Source: Lachnospiraceae bacterium UBA4348 | GTDB lineage: Bacteria; Bacillota; Clostridia; Lachnospirales; Lachnospiraceae | Length of the DNA stretch: 11,844 nucleotides | Assembly: GCA_002394165.1 (NCBI GenBank) | Contig: DGTA01000085.1 | Span: forward strand, 1 to 11,844 | Direction of reading: 5' to 3' | Notes under the pieces: generated by a model | What the model was told of the DNA's origin: nothing | The model's input: only the letters and a program-made list of their open reading frames with translations | Database searches by the model: none | Translations under genes and position numbers: made by a program | Shown here: positions 1-6,039 of the stretch, in pieces | Layout: each line of letters starts with the position of its first letter | Position numbering within the stretch: the stretch's first letter is position 1

Positions 1-539
1 GTGATGCCTTCGGAATTGAAAGTGCCGTTCGCGATGGATCCCTTAAAGGAAAATACAGAAACCAGCGTAGCGCTGTCCACGACGATGTGCGCGTTCTGCA
101 GACCGATGAATGTAATGAAGAGGCCGATACCGACGGATACGGCGATCTTGAGGGTTGCAGGGATCGCGTTGAAGATCGCTTCTCTGACGTTGGTAAGGGA
201 GAGGACGACGAAGATCAGACCTTCCACGAAGACAGCTGTCAGAGCCATCTGCCAGGAATAACCCATTCCCAGGACTACGGTGTAAGCGAAGTAAGCGTTA
301 AGACCCATACCTGCGGAGAGCACGAACGGAAGGTTTGCAAGAAATGCCATCAGGAAAGAGGCAATTGCAGAAGCCAGTGCCGTCGCTGTAAAGATCGCAC
401 CTGCGTCCATGCCGGATGCGCTCAGGATGCTGGGATTTACAGCCAGGATGTAAGCCATTGTCATGAAGGTAGTAAGACCTGCTGCCAGCTCTGTTTTGAC
501 ATCAGTGCCGTGCTCCTTCAGTTTGAAAAACTGTTCCAT
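1..539 (-). CDS. AzgA-family NCS2 purine permease (N-terminal part, cut by window edge)
   Basis: Predicted inner-membrane proton-coupled importer of purine bases (guanine/hypoxanthine or adenine type). I translated the minus strand from the ATG at 537-539; about 179 residues are visible and the C-terminal portion lies outside the window. The N-terminus reads MEQFFKLKEHGTDVKTELAAG, then TTFMTMAYILAVNPSIL near residues 23-39, a conserved AzgA block. Around residues 77-89 comes GMGLNAYFAYTVV, and later VREAIFNAIP and a long GIGLFITFIGLQNA membrane stretch. This order matches AzgA/PbuG/PbuO proteins rather than the uracil (UraA) branch. The start is supported by AAAGGGG just upstream of the ATG. 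The leader is short, and I see no purine riboswitch core in it. The exact base transported cannot be fixed from the visible part. Confidence 0.93.
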   Translation of the reverse strand, partial: MEQFFKLKEHGTDVKTELAAGLTTFMTMAYILAVNPSILSASGMDAGAIFTATALASAIASFLMAFLANLPFVLSAGMGLNAYFAYTVVLGMGYSWQMALTAVFVEGLIFVVLSLTNVREAIFNAIPATLKIAVSVGIGLFITFIGLQNAHIVVDSATLVSVFSFKGSIANGTFNSEGI

Positions 540-602
540 AGAGTTTTTCCCCTTTCTATTTGGGACGATCGGGTCCCGCATTAATGTGATTTTTACGGAC
601 GT

Positions 603-631
603 ATGATAACAGAGAATCTTTTTTTTTTCCA
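603..631 (-). promoter_or_regulatory. Candidate sigma-A promoter for the purine permease
   Basis: Minus strand: a -35-like TGGAAA (626-631) and a -10-like TATCAT (603-608) are separated by 17 nt. This lies about 65 nt upstream of the permease ATG and downstream of the symporter terminator, where a promoter is expected. The -10 matches 5 of 6 and the -35 matches 4 of 6. Confidence 0.4.
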
Positions 632-651
632 TAGAAAAAGGATAAAATCAT

Positions 652-680
652 TAAATTTCTCTAAAAATTGATGAAATTTA
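652..680. repeat. Inverted repeat, 8-bp arms, upstream of permease promoter
   Basis: TAAATTTC at 652-659 is the exact reverse complement of GAAATTTA at 673-680, with a 13-nt AT-rich spacer. It sits about 20 bp upstream of the candidate -35 element of the permease gene. It could be an operator for a dimeric regulator, or chance in AT-rich intergenic DNA. Confidence 0.35.
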
Positions 681-692
681 GCATTTAAGCAC

Positions 693-724
693 AAAAAGAG
701 ACACCCCTGTGAAGGAGTGTCTCT
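693..724 (-). terminator. Intrinsic terminator of the sodium:alanine symporter gene
   Basis: On the minus strand AGAGACAC (717-724) pairs with GTGTCTCT (697-704). Two further G-C pairs lie beyond one mismatch. The stem is followed by five U (693-697). It lies about 24 nt after the symporter stop codon. Confidence 0.85.
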
Positions 725-747
725 GCCGCGGCTGCTGATTCAGAGCC

Positions 748-2133
748 TTATTTTTCCTTTATGCTCGCGACGACCATGCCGGTGAGAGCGAGGAGCGCGA
801 TGGCGTTGGGAATGACCATCAGCTGGTTGAACATGTCGGAGAGCTCCCATACAAGGTCGTTGGAGGCGAGCGTTCCGAGGAAGATGAATACCAGCGCGAT
901 GACTTCATAGACGCGGACAGCCTTCTGTCCGAAGAGGTAGATGACGTTGATCTTGCCGAACATGTTCCAGCTAAGGACAGTGGAGAAGGCAAAGAAGAAC
1001 AGGCAGATCGCGACGAAGGCGCTTCCGAAGCCCTGGCCGAATACCGTACTGAAGGCGGTCTGCGCCAGGTTGGATTTTACGATCGCTTCGCCCGCCGCGT
1101 TGACGCTGCTCTGGGAGTAACCGTTAGCAAGTACGCCGTCGGCTGTGTATAGCGTGGAGATGATGACCAGCGCGTTCAGCGTCAGGACAATAAAAGTATC
1201 GATGAAGACGCCGACCATAGCGACGACGCCCTGCTCGTGAGGGCTTTTCACATTGGCCTGCGCGTGAGCGTGCGGAGTGGAACCCATGCCGGCTTCGTTG
1301 GAGAAGAGCCCGCGTTTGGCCCCCTGGGAAACGGCTGTCTTCAAAGCCATGCCAAAGCTTCCGCCGATGATAGCCTGGGGCGTGAAGGCATACCTGAAGA
1401 TCATAGCGAAGGTCGCCGGAATGTAAGTGATGCGGGCGATGAGAACTACATTACCGCCGATGATGAAGATGACTGCCATGACCGGGACGATCTTCTCTGT
1501 TACGGAAGCCAGGCGGTTCATTCCGCCGATGAAGATGACCGCGCAGATCACGACCAGGACGATGCCGACGATCCAGGACGGAACGCCGAAGGCCGTCTGG
1601 AAGGTGGAACCGATGGAGTTGGACTGCACCATACAGCCGAAGAATCCCAAAGCGAGGATGATCGCGACGGCGAAGAAACCGGCGAGGAACCTGCCGAAAG
1701 ATCCTTTAAATGCTGTGGTGATGTAGTAAACAGGTCCGCCCAGGATGCTGCCGTCTTTGTGTTTGATCCTTGTCTTTTGCGCGAGGACGGCTTCCGCATA
1801 TATAGTCGCCATTCCGAAGAACGCAATGACCCACATCCAGAAGATCGCGCCCGGACCGCCGGTCAAAATAGCGCCGGAAGCGCCGACGATATTGCCGGTC
1901 CCGACCTGGGCCGCGATGGCGGTGGCCAGAGCCTGAAAGGAACTCATTCCGCTCTCATGCTTTTTGCCGTTGAGCGAGATGTTTCCAAACACACTTTTTA
2001 TTCCTTCCGGGAAAAAGCGTATTTGGACAAATCTTGTTTTGACTGTGTACCAGAGACCGACCACGATCAATAAAATGACCAGCACATAATCTGAAAGATA
2101 AGCGTTGATAGTCTGCACAAGCTGCAATAACAT
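748..2133 (-). CDS. Sodium:alanine/glycine symporter, AGCS family
   Basis: Integral membrane protein of 461 residues, the usual length for AGCS (alanine or glycine:cation symporter) carriers, which import small neutral amino acids with Na+ or H+. The family signature is present: GTGNI at residues 78-82 and GGPGAIFWMW at 92-101. About ten to eleven hydrophobic segments follow through to IALLALTGMVVASIKEK. The start at 2131-2133 is preceded by GGAGG about 10 nt upstream. The leader carries a tandem glycine riboswitch and a terminator, so expression should respond to glycine. This makes glycine or alanine the likely substrate; that part is inference. The gene is a single unit closed by its own terminator before the purine permease. 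Confidence 0.95.
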   Translation of the reverse strand: MLLQLVQTINAYLSDYVLVILLIVVGLWYTVKTRFVQIRFFPEGIKSVFGNISLNGKKHESGMSSFQALATAIAAQVGTGNIVGASGAILTGGPGAIFWMWVIAFFGMATIYAEAVLAQKTRIKHKDGSILGGPVYYITTAFKGSFGRFLAGFFAVAIILALGFFGCMVQSNSIGSTFQTAFGVPSWIVGIVLVVICAVIFIGGMNRLASVTEKIVPVMAVIFIIGGNVVLIARITYIPATFAMIFRYAFTPQAIIGGSFGMALKTAVSQGAKRGLFSNEAGMGSTPHAHAQANVKSPHEQGVVAMVGVFIDTFIVLTLNALVIISTLYTADGVLANGYSQSSVNAAGEAIVKSNLAQTAFSTVFGQGFGSAFVAICLFFFAFSTVLSWNMFGKINVIYLFGQKAVRVYEVIALVFIFLGTLASNDLVWELSDMFNQLMVIPNAIALLALTGMVVASIKEK

Positions 2134-2194
2134 TTCTTTATTTCCTCCGTTTTCGCTAATAGTTTGTGCTCAGCTGTATTCTACGGACCGGAGG

Positions 2195-2229
2195 AAAAAA
2201 AAAGACCGCCGGAATCGCTCCGGCGGTCT
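2195..2229 (-). terminator. Riboswitch expression-platform terminator
   Basis: On the minus strand an 11-bp, very GC-rich stem (2219-2229 with 2203-2213) and a 5-nt loop (2214-2218) precede a run of nine U (2195-2203). It sits between glycine aptamer 2 and the symporter start codon, about 60 nt before the ATG. It must be read through for the symporter to be made, so it is the probable switch point for glycine control. Confidence 0.92.
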
Positions 2230-2267
2230 CACTGCGCACAAGTAAATAACGCGGCTGTTAGCCGGTC

Positions 2268-2493
2268 ATACACCCTGTCCTTTGACCTGAGAGATTCAGC
2301 TTGCGCCGCAGCGGCGGCTCAGCCTTGCACCTTCGGTACTCGATCACGAGATTCTCCAGAGCTACATCCATTCTTAGTCGCCGCCCGCTTATGCGGGCAC
2401 CTGAGAGTGCTGCTCCTTCGGCAAAATGGCCCGGCCTCCGCTGTTTTGCCGCGGATGCAGGCGCATTTCTTTCTCCTAAGAATTTCAACGTAG
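2268..2493 (-). promoter_or_regulatory. Tandem glycine riboswitch
   Basis: Read on the minus strand, both aptamers show the known glycine-aptamer cores. Aptamer 2 (about 2268-2361) has TCTGGAGAATC, then ACCGAAGGTGCAA (CCGAAGG at 2330-2336), CTCTCAGG (2286-2293) and TCAAAGGACAG, a full match to the consensus order. Aptamer 1 (about 2366-2483) has GGAGAAAG, GCCGAAGGAGCA (CCGAAGG at 2415-2421) and CTCTCAGG (2400-2407). The spacing around them is unusual (see findings). Outer pairing ATTCTTAG with CTAAGAAT (2476-2483 with 2370-2377) closes aptamer 1. A further CTAC/GTAG pair (2490-2493 with 2362-2365) resembles the leader-linker P0 helix described for tandem glycine riboswitches. It is followed by a terminator and an AGCS symporter, an established context for this RNA. 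Whether glycine turns the gene on or off cannot be read from the sequence alone. Confidence 0.95.
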
Positions 2494-2527
2494 AAGTATA
2501 AAACTGCTGCAAGAACGAGGTTAGCAA

Positions 2528-2533
2528 ATTATA
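2528..2533 (-). promoter_or_regulatory. Candidate -10 element driving the riboswitch-symporter transcript
   Basis: A perfect TATAAT on the minus strand lies about 35 nt upstream of the riboswitch P0 helix, so a transcript would begin near 2520. The -35 at 16-18 nt is poor. A TTGACT lies nearby but only 7 nt from this TATAAT, so it cannot serve it with normal spacing. Confidence 0.4.
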
Positions 2534-2677
2534 ACGGTTAAGTCAAGTTCAGGAAGAAAAATAGTGTAGTTAATGAGTACTATAGCGCCTTTTATGGAAT
2601 GATGATAAAATGTAGACGTAGCAGTGGCCTTGACGCGCAGCGCGGCAATCCGCGGGCGGGTCCTGTATGACAGTATT

Positions 2678-2682
2678 GAGGA
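2678..2682 (+). promoter_or_regulatory. Ribosome binding site that decides the zinc-ribbon start
   Basis: GAGGA ends 5 nt before the ATG at 2688. The upstream in-frame ATG at 2667 has no Shine-Dalgarno match, so 2688 is preferred. Confidence 0.6.
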
Positions 2683-2687
2683 TAGAT

Positions 2688-3716
2688 ATGGGAAAAATAG
2701 TGGTCGGCTGCTGGGACTGCGATTACTGCGGCGCGGACAGGATCTCCGGAGAGGTCAAGATCTGCCCTAAATGCGGTAAACCCCGCGGCAAGGATATTAC
2801 CTTTTATATGGCCGGACCTAAAGAGTATGTGAAGGATCCGGACGAGATCAATAAGAATCCGGACTGGCTGTGTCCGTACTGCAACACGCTTAATCCTGAC
2901 GACAGCAAATTCTGCACCGCCTGCGGCGCCGCAAGGGCAGAGAGTGAAGCCAACTACTTCGAGAGCAAGGAGAAGGACAGAGAGCGTGAGGAGAAGCGTG
3001 AGGAAGCCAGGCGTGAAGCTGAAGGCGCCAATATCTCCAAGGCAGGAGCGGGCAGGAGCAGGCTTCCGCTGTTTATCGCGCTGATCATCGCGGCCGGACT
3101 GTTGATCTACCTGATGATGCCCAAGACCAAGGGACTGCATGTGGATGCCAAGTCCTGGGAGAGGTCTATTTCCATCGAGCGCTATCAGGAGGTGAAGGAC
3201 AGCAGCTGGAATCTTCCGGACGGAGCCTGGGATGTCACAAGCCGCGACGAGGTCTACACCTACAATCACGTTCTGGATCACTATGAGACCCGGACGAGGG
3301 AAGTCTCCGAGCAGGTCCTGGACGGTTATGACACGGAGATCGAGTACAGAGACCTGGGGAACGGCTACTACGAGGAGATCGAGCACCAGGTGCCGCGCTA
3401 CAGGACGGAGTACCATACGGAGACCTACGAAGAGCCGGTCTATGTGGACGTTCCGGTATTTGCCAAGAAATATTACTACAGTATAATGAAATGGCTGTAC
3501 GACCGGGATGAAGTAACATCAGGCACCGACACGGAACCCTATTACGCAGAGCTTAGTCTTCCGGATACGGAGCGGGAGAGCGGCCGGACCGAGAAGTACT
3601 GGATCCTCTCGGGAGACAAGCAGTACAGGATCAAATATGATCTGTGGCAGCAGGTGAAAACGGGGTCCGACATAAAGGCCACAGTAAAAGGCGGCGAGAT
3701 CGTAGAACTCAAATAG
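2688..3716 (+). CDS. Membrane-anchored double zinc-ribbon protein of unknown function
   Basis: 342 residues. The first 80 hold two zinc-ribbon pairs: CDYC (11-14) with CPKC (26-29), and CPYC (62-65) with CTAC (76-79). An acidic/basic, probably helical stretch follows (about 85-112), then one membrane segment (about 126-144). The basic residues before the membrane span suggest that the zinc ribbons are cytoplasmic and the remaining 200 residues are outside. The outer part is rich in Tyr and Glu and contains two related segments, VLDHYETRTREV (from 195) and VLDGYDTEIEYR (from 210). It also has DLGNGYYEE and EEPVYVDVPVF, then a WLYDRDE segment. I recognise the general type from clostridial hypothetical proteins but can name no function. 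The alternative start at 2667 would add seven residues. A terminator follows directly, so the gene appears to be transcribed alone. Confidence 0.8.
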   Translation: MGKIVVGCWDCDYCGADRISGEVKICPKCGKPRGKDITFYMAGPKEYVKDPDEINKNPDWLCPYCNTLNPDDSKFCTACGAARAESEANYFESKEKDREREEKREEARREAEGANISKAGAGRSRLPLFIALIIAAGLLIYLMMPKTKGLHVDAKSWERSISIERYQEVKDSSWNLPDGAWDVTSRDEVYTYNHVLDHYETRTREVSEQVLDGYDTEIEYRDLGNGYYEEIEHQVPRYRTEYHTETYEEPVYVDVPVFAKKYYYSIMKWLYDRDEVTSGTDTEPYYAELSLPDTERESGRTEKYWILSGDKQYRIKYDLWQQVKTGSDIKATVKGGEIVELK

Positions 3717-3740
3717 ATGTTAAAATAGTGTGAAATCGGA

Positions 3741-3771
3741 AGAGACTGTCGAATCGGCAGTCTCTTTTTTT
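3741..3771 (+). terminator. Intrinsic terminator of the zinc-ribbon gene
   Basis: AGAGACTGTCG (3741-3751) pairs with CGGCAGTCTCT (3755-3765), 11 bp with one U-G wobble and a 3-nt loop. A U-tract runs from the T ending the stem to 3771. It starts 24 nt after the stop codon. Confidence 0.9.
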
Positions 3772-3772
3772 G

Positions 3773-3778
3773 TATAAT
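3773..3778 (+). promoter_or_regulatory. Candidate -10 element for the alpha/beta hydrolase gene
   Basis: A perfect TATAAT starts one base after the preceding terminator's U-tract and 36 nt before the chosen ATG. Any -35 would fall in the terminator loop and arm (best is TCGAAT at 3749-3754, 18-nt spacer, 3 of 6), so the call is weak. Confidence 0.35.
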
Positions 3779-3798
3779 GGGAGATATTGATCGACGAT

Positions 3799-3803
3799 AG
3801 GGA
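3799..3803 (+). promoter_or_regulatory. Ribosome binding site that decides the hydrolase start
   Basis: AGGGA lies 10 nt before the ATG at 3814. The in-frame TTG at 3787 has GGGAG only 3 nt upstream, too close to work well, so the ATG is preferred. Confidence 0.5.
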
Positions 3804-3813
3804 ATTCAAAAAG

Positions 3814-4860
3814 ATGACTGAAAAACGCAAAAAGATACCGGCAGCGATCCTGCTGATCCTGTTCGTCCTGTACTGGGCGGCAGTTAATCTACTGGTCAGC
3901 GCCGTGCTGGTGCCGTCTTTTATGGAAAAACTTGACGCTTTCCAAAGGATCTCTGAACAAAGTTATGCGGAACAGGTGCAGGAGACTGAGATGAAGCAGA
4001 ACCTGACCGCAATGACCGTGGTTGGAAAAGTCTGGGGACGGCAGGACGGTATTGAGAAAGTGGAGATTCTGTCAGAAGACGGATACAGACTCAAGGGCGT
4101 ACTCATGCAGACCTTAGATGACGCGGCGGAGGCGGGGCATAAGTCTGATGGCGGCACACCGGAGGCAGCACATAAATCCGCGGATCCGCATCGCTGGGTC
4201 ATACTGCTGCACGGTTACACAGGAAGCAAAGAGATGATGTACGGCTATGCGTACTGGTATTGGACGCACGGGTACAGTGTTCTTGCGCCGGATTTCAGGT
4301 GCCAGGGCGAGAGCGAAGGTGATTATATAGGACTTGGCGCCACTGACAGCGAGGATCTTGCAGGGTGGGTCGAATTGATCCTGGAAAGAGATCCCGAAGC
4401 GGAGATCGTTCTGCACGGCCTGTCCATGGGGGCTTCCACAGCGCTTCTTTACTGCGGACGGGAGAATGTGCCTGATAACATAAAAGCGGTCATTTCAGAC
4501 TGCGCTTATACAGACGCATATTCAATGTTTCAGGAGAAGATCGGAAGCTGGTTTCACCTGCCCGCCTTCCCTGTCGTGGATTCGGCGGAGCTGATGATCC
4601 GTCTTCGCGCAGGTTATGACCTGAAGGAGACAAGCCCTTTAAAAGCTGTCTCTTCGAGCATGGTTCCCACCTTATTTATACACGGGAAAGAGGACCGGAT
4701 GATCCCGGTGAGCATGTGCCGGGAACTGTATGACGCGGCGGCCTGTGAAAAAGAGATCATGGTCGTCGAAGGGGCAGGGCACGCGCAGGCAGCGGATAAA
4801 GACCCGGCTCACTATTTTGAAGAAGTTGAGCGATTTCTGAGGGAAAAAGCGGGCATTTGA
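3814..4860 (+). CDS. Membrane-anchored alpha/beta hydrolase
   Basis: 348 residues. A basic MTEKRKK start is followed by one long hydrophobic segment (about 8-36), a signal anchor, so the catalytic domain probably faces outward. The alpha/beta-hydrolase fold is clear. HGYTG (His133-Gly134) is the oxyanion region and GLSMG the nucleophile elbow with Ser204. HGKEDRMIP carries Asp294 and GAGHAQA carries His323, in the correct triad order. DFRCQGESEGDYIGLG, between strands, is typical of the clostridial and bacillar family annotated as alpha/beta hydrolase or peptidase S9-like. The substrate is unknown; an esterase or acyl-hydrolase role is inference. Just before the core there is a variable insert (about residues 105-127) with an in-frame imperfect duplication. 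The gene appears to be a single unit ending at a bidirectional terminator shared with the convergent glucokinase gene. Confidence 0.9.
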   Translation: MTEKRKKIPAAILLILFVLYWAAVNLLVSAVLVPSFMEKLDAFQRISEQSYAEQVQETEMKQNLTAMTVVGKVWGRQDGIEKVEILSEDGYRLKGVLMQTLDDAAEAGHKSDGGTPEAAHKSADPHRWVILLHGYTGSKEMMYGYAYWYWTHGYSVLAPDFRCQGESEGDYIGLGATDSEDLAGWVELILERDPEAEIVLHGLSMGASTALLYCGRENVPDNIKAVISDCAYTDAYSMFQEKIGSWFHLPAFPVVDSAELMIRLRAGYDLKETSPLKAVSSSMVPTLFIHGKEDRMIPVSMCRELYDAAACEKEIMVVEGAGHAQAADKDPAHYFEEVERFLREKAGI

Positions 4861-4890
4861 GGAATCGTTACTTCTTTCGGAAAAATCATT

Positions 4891-4923
4891 AAAAAAGGTA
4901 CCGTGGCTGAAACGGTACCTTTT
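4891..4923. terminator. Bidirectional terminator between hydrolase and glucokinase genes
   Basis: AAAAGGTACCGT (4893-4904) pairs with ACGGTACCTTTT (4912-4923), 12 perfect pairs with a 7-nt loop. A-tract and T-tract on the two sides give a U-rich tail in both directions (six U on the minus strand). It lies between two convergent stop codons. Confidence 0.9.
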
Positions 4924-4940
4924 ATCAATATTTGCGGTCT

Positions 4941-5888
4941 TTATTTGTTCAGGATCATTCTCACCGCGCCGTACATGCCGGCATCGTTTCCGAGAACGGC
5001 GAGTTTGAAATCAGTATCGCGGGATGCGTGGAACGCGGCGGGTTTGTAATACTTCTCCACTGCGTCAAGAAGGATCTGTCCGGCTCTGGAGACGCCGCCG
5101 CCGATCACGATGACGTCAGGATCTATGACACAGGTGATATGGGCGATCGCTTCACCGAGCATCTTGCCCACAGTGTCGATCACGGACAGGGAGAATTCAT
5201 CTCCGGTCTTCGCGTAATCGAAAACGTCCTTGGCAGTAAGCGGATCGAGATCGCGAAGAGGCGTTTCCACAGCGGGATTGGCTTCCAGCGCGATATGAGC
5301 GAGGCGAACAACGCCCGTGGCTGAGCCGTACTGCTCGAGGCAGCCCCTCTTGCCGCATCCGCAGACCGCTGTCTCCTTGTCCCTGACTTTCATATGGCCG
5401 ATCTCGCCGGCGGCTCCGTGGGCGCCCGCCAGGATCTTGCCGCCAATGATAATGCCGCCGCCGACACCTGTGCCGAGCGTCACCATGACGACATTGTCAA
5501 AGCCCTTGCCGCCGCCGTTCCACTGCTCGCCGAGAGCAGCGACGTTGGCATCGTTTCCTACTGCTACATATATTCCATCCAGTAAGGAGGAGAGTTCCCT
5601 TCTAACGTCAATGACTCCCCATCCGAGGTTGACGCACTGATTGACGACGCCGTCGGAAAGAACCGGTCCGGGAACGCCGATGCCGACGCCTTCCAGGTCA
5701 TCCAGGGTAAGGTCGTTCTCTTTGAGTTTTTTCTTAATGGAGCGGGCTATATCCGGAAGGACCTTCTCTCCATTGTTCTCTGTACGGGTAGTGATCTCCC
5801 ACTTATCGAGGAATTTTCCATCCGTTCCGAAAAATCCCATCTTGATCGTTGTGCCGCCGATATCGACGCCAAAAGCATACGGTTTCAT
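4941..5888 (-). CDS. glcK: ROK-family glucokinase
   Basis: Cytoplasmic sugar kinase of 315 residues that phosphorylates glucose with ATP to give glucose 6-phosphate. The N-terminal phosphate-binding motif is FGVDIGGTTIK (Asp9, Gly11-Thr13). The catalytic GNDAN places Asp113 in the usual position. LGTGVGGG (138-145) forms the second nucleotide loop. The ROK zinc site is complete: EIGH with His165, then CGCGKRGCLEQ with Cys176, Cys178 and Cys183. The second glycine-rich segment VIVIGGGVS lies near the C-terminus. Length and motifs match Gram-positive GlcK rather than a ROK repressor, because there is no N-terminal DNA-binding domain. The start has AGGAGG at 5900-5905. A terminator separates it from the upstream DUF1846 gene on the same strand, so it probably has its own promoter. 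I could not find a convincing one. A minor sugar such as N-acetylmannosamine or fructose cannot be excluded as substrate. Confidence 0.93.
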   Translation of the reverse strand: MKPYAFGVDIGGTTIKMGFFGTDGKFLDKWEITTRTENNGEKVLPDIARSIKKKLKENDLTLDDLEGVGIGVPGPVLSDGVVNQCVNLGWGVIDVRRELSSLLDGIYVAVGNDANVAALGEQWNGGGKGFDNVVMVTLGTGVGGGIIIGGKILAGAHGAAGEIGHMKVRDKETAVCGCGKRGCLEQYGSATGVVRLAHIALEANPAVETPLRDLDPLTAKDVFDYAKTGDEFSLSVIDTVGKMLGEAIAHITCVIDPDVIVIGGGVSRAGQILLDAVEKYYKPAAFHASRDTDFKLAVLGNDAGMYGAVRMILNK

Positions 5889-5991
5889 AATATGTGTAAC
5901 CTCCTGATACTAACTAAGTCTTCATGCTCCACAGGCACCCCATATTACCTGAGTACGCATGTAAACATTTTTGCTCGAAATAATCGTATCA

Positions 5992-6031
5992 TAAAACGAT
6001 GCCTCTTTCCACAAATAAAGGAAAGAGGCAT
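5992..6031 (-). terminator. Intrinsic terminator of the DUF1846 gene
   Basis: Minus strand: ATGCCTCTTTCC (6020-6031) pairs with GGAAAGAGGCAT (5999-6010), 12 perfect pairs with a 9-nt loop. CG and four U follow. It starts 9 nt after the stop codon. Confidence 0.85.
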
Positions 6032-6039
6032 AAAACAGA

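Noticed and set aside
540..692. Purine riboswitch in front of the purine permease
   Set aside because: The minus-strand leader lacks the conserved purine-aptamer core and the loop-loop sequences. The probable transcript has only about 55 nt before the start codon, with a small 5-bp GGGAC/GTCCC hairpin.
1237..2073. Long plus-strand open frame (278 codons) opposite the symporter gene
   Set aside because: Its product is Asp/Glu/Arg-rich low-quality sequence, as expected antisense to a membrane protein. It has no ribosome site, and the minus frame is a clear AGCS carrier.
2592..3416. Minus-strand open frame (274 codons) opposite the zinc-ribbon gene
   Set aside because: It has no family resemblance. 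The opposite strand encodes ordered zinc-ribbon cysteines and a membrane span.
5912..5980. TTTACA / TAATAT promoter for glcK
   Set aside because: The two elements are only about 12 nt apart on the minus strand, too close for a normal promoter. No better -35 is visible.
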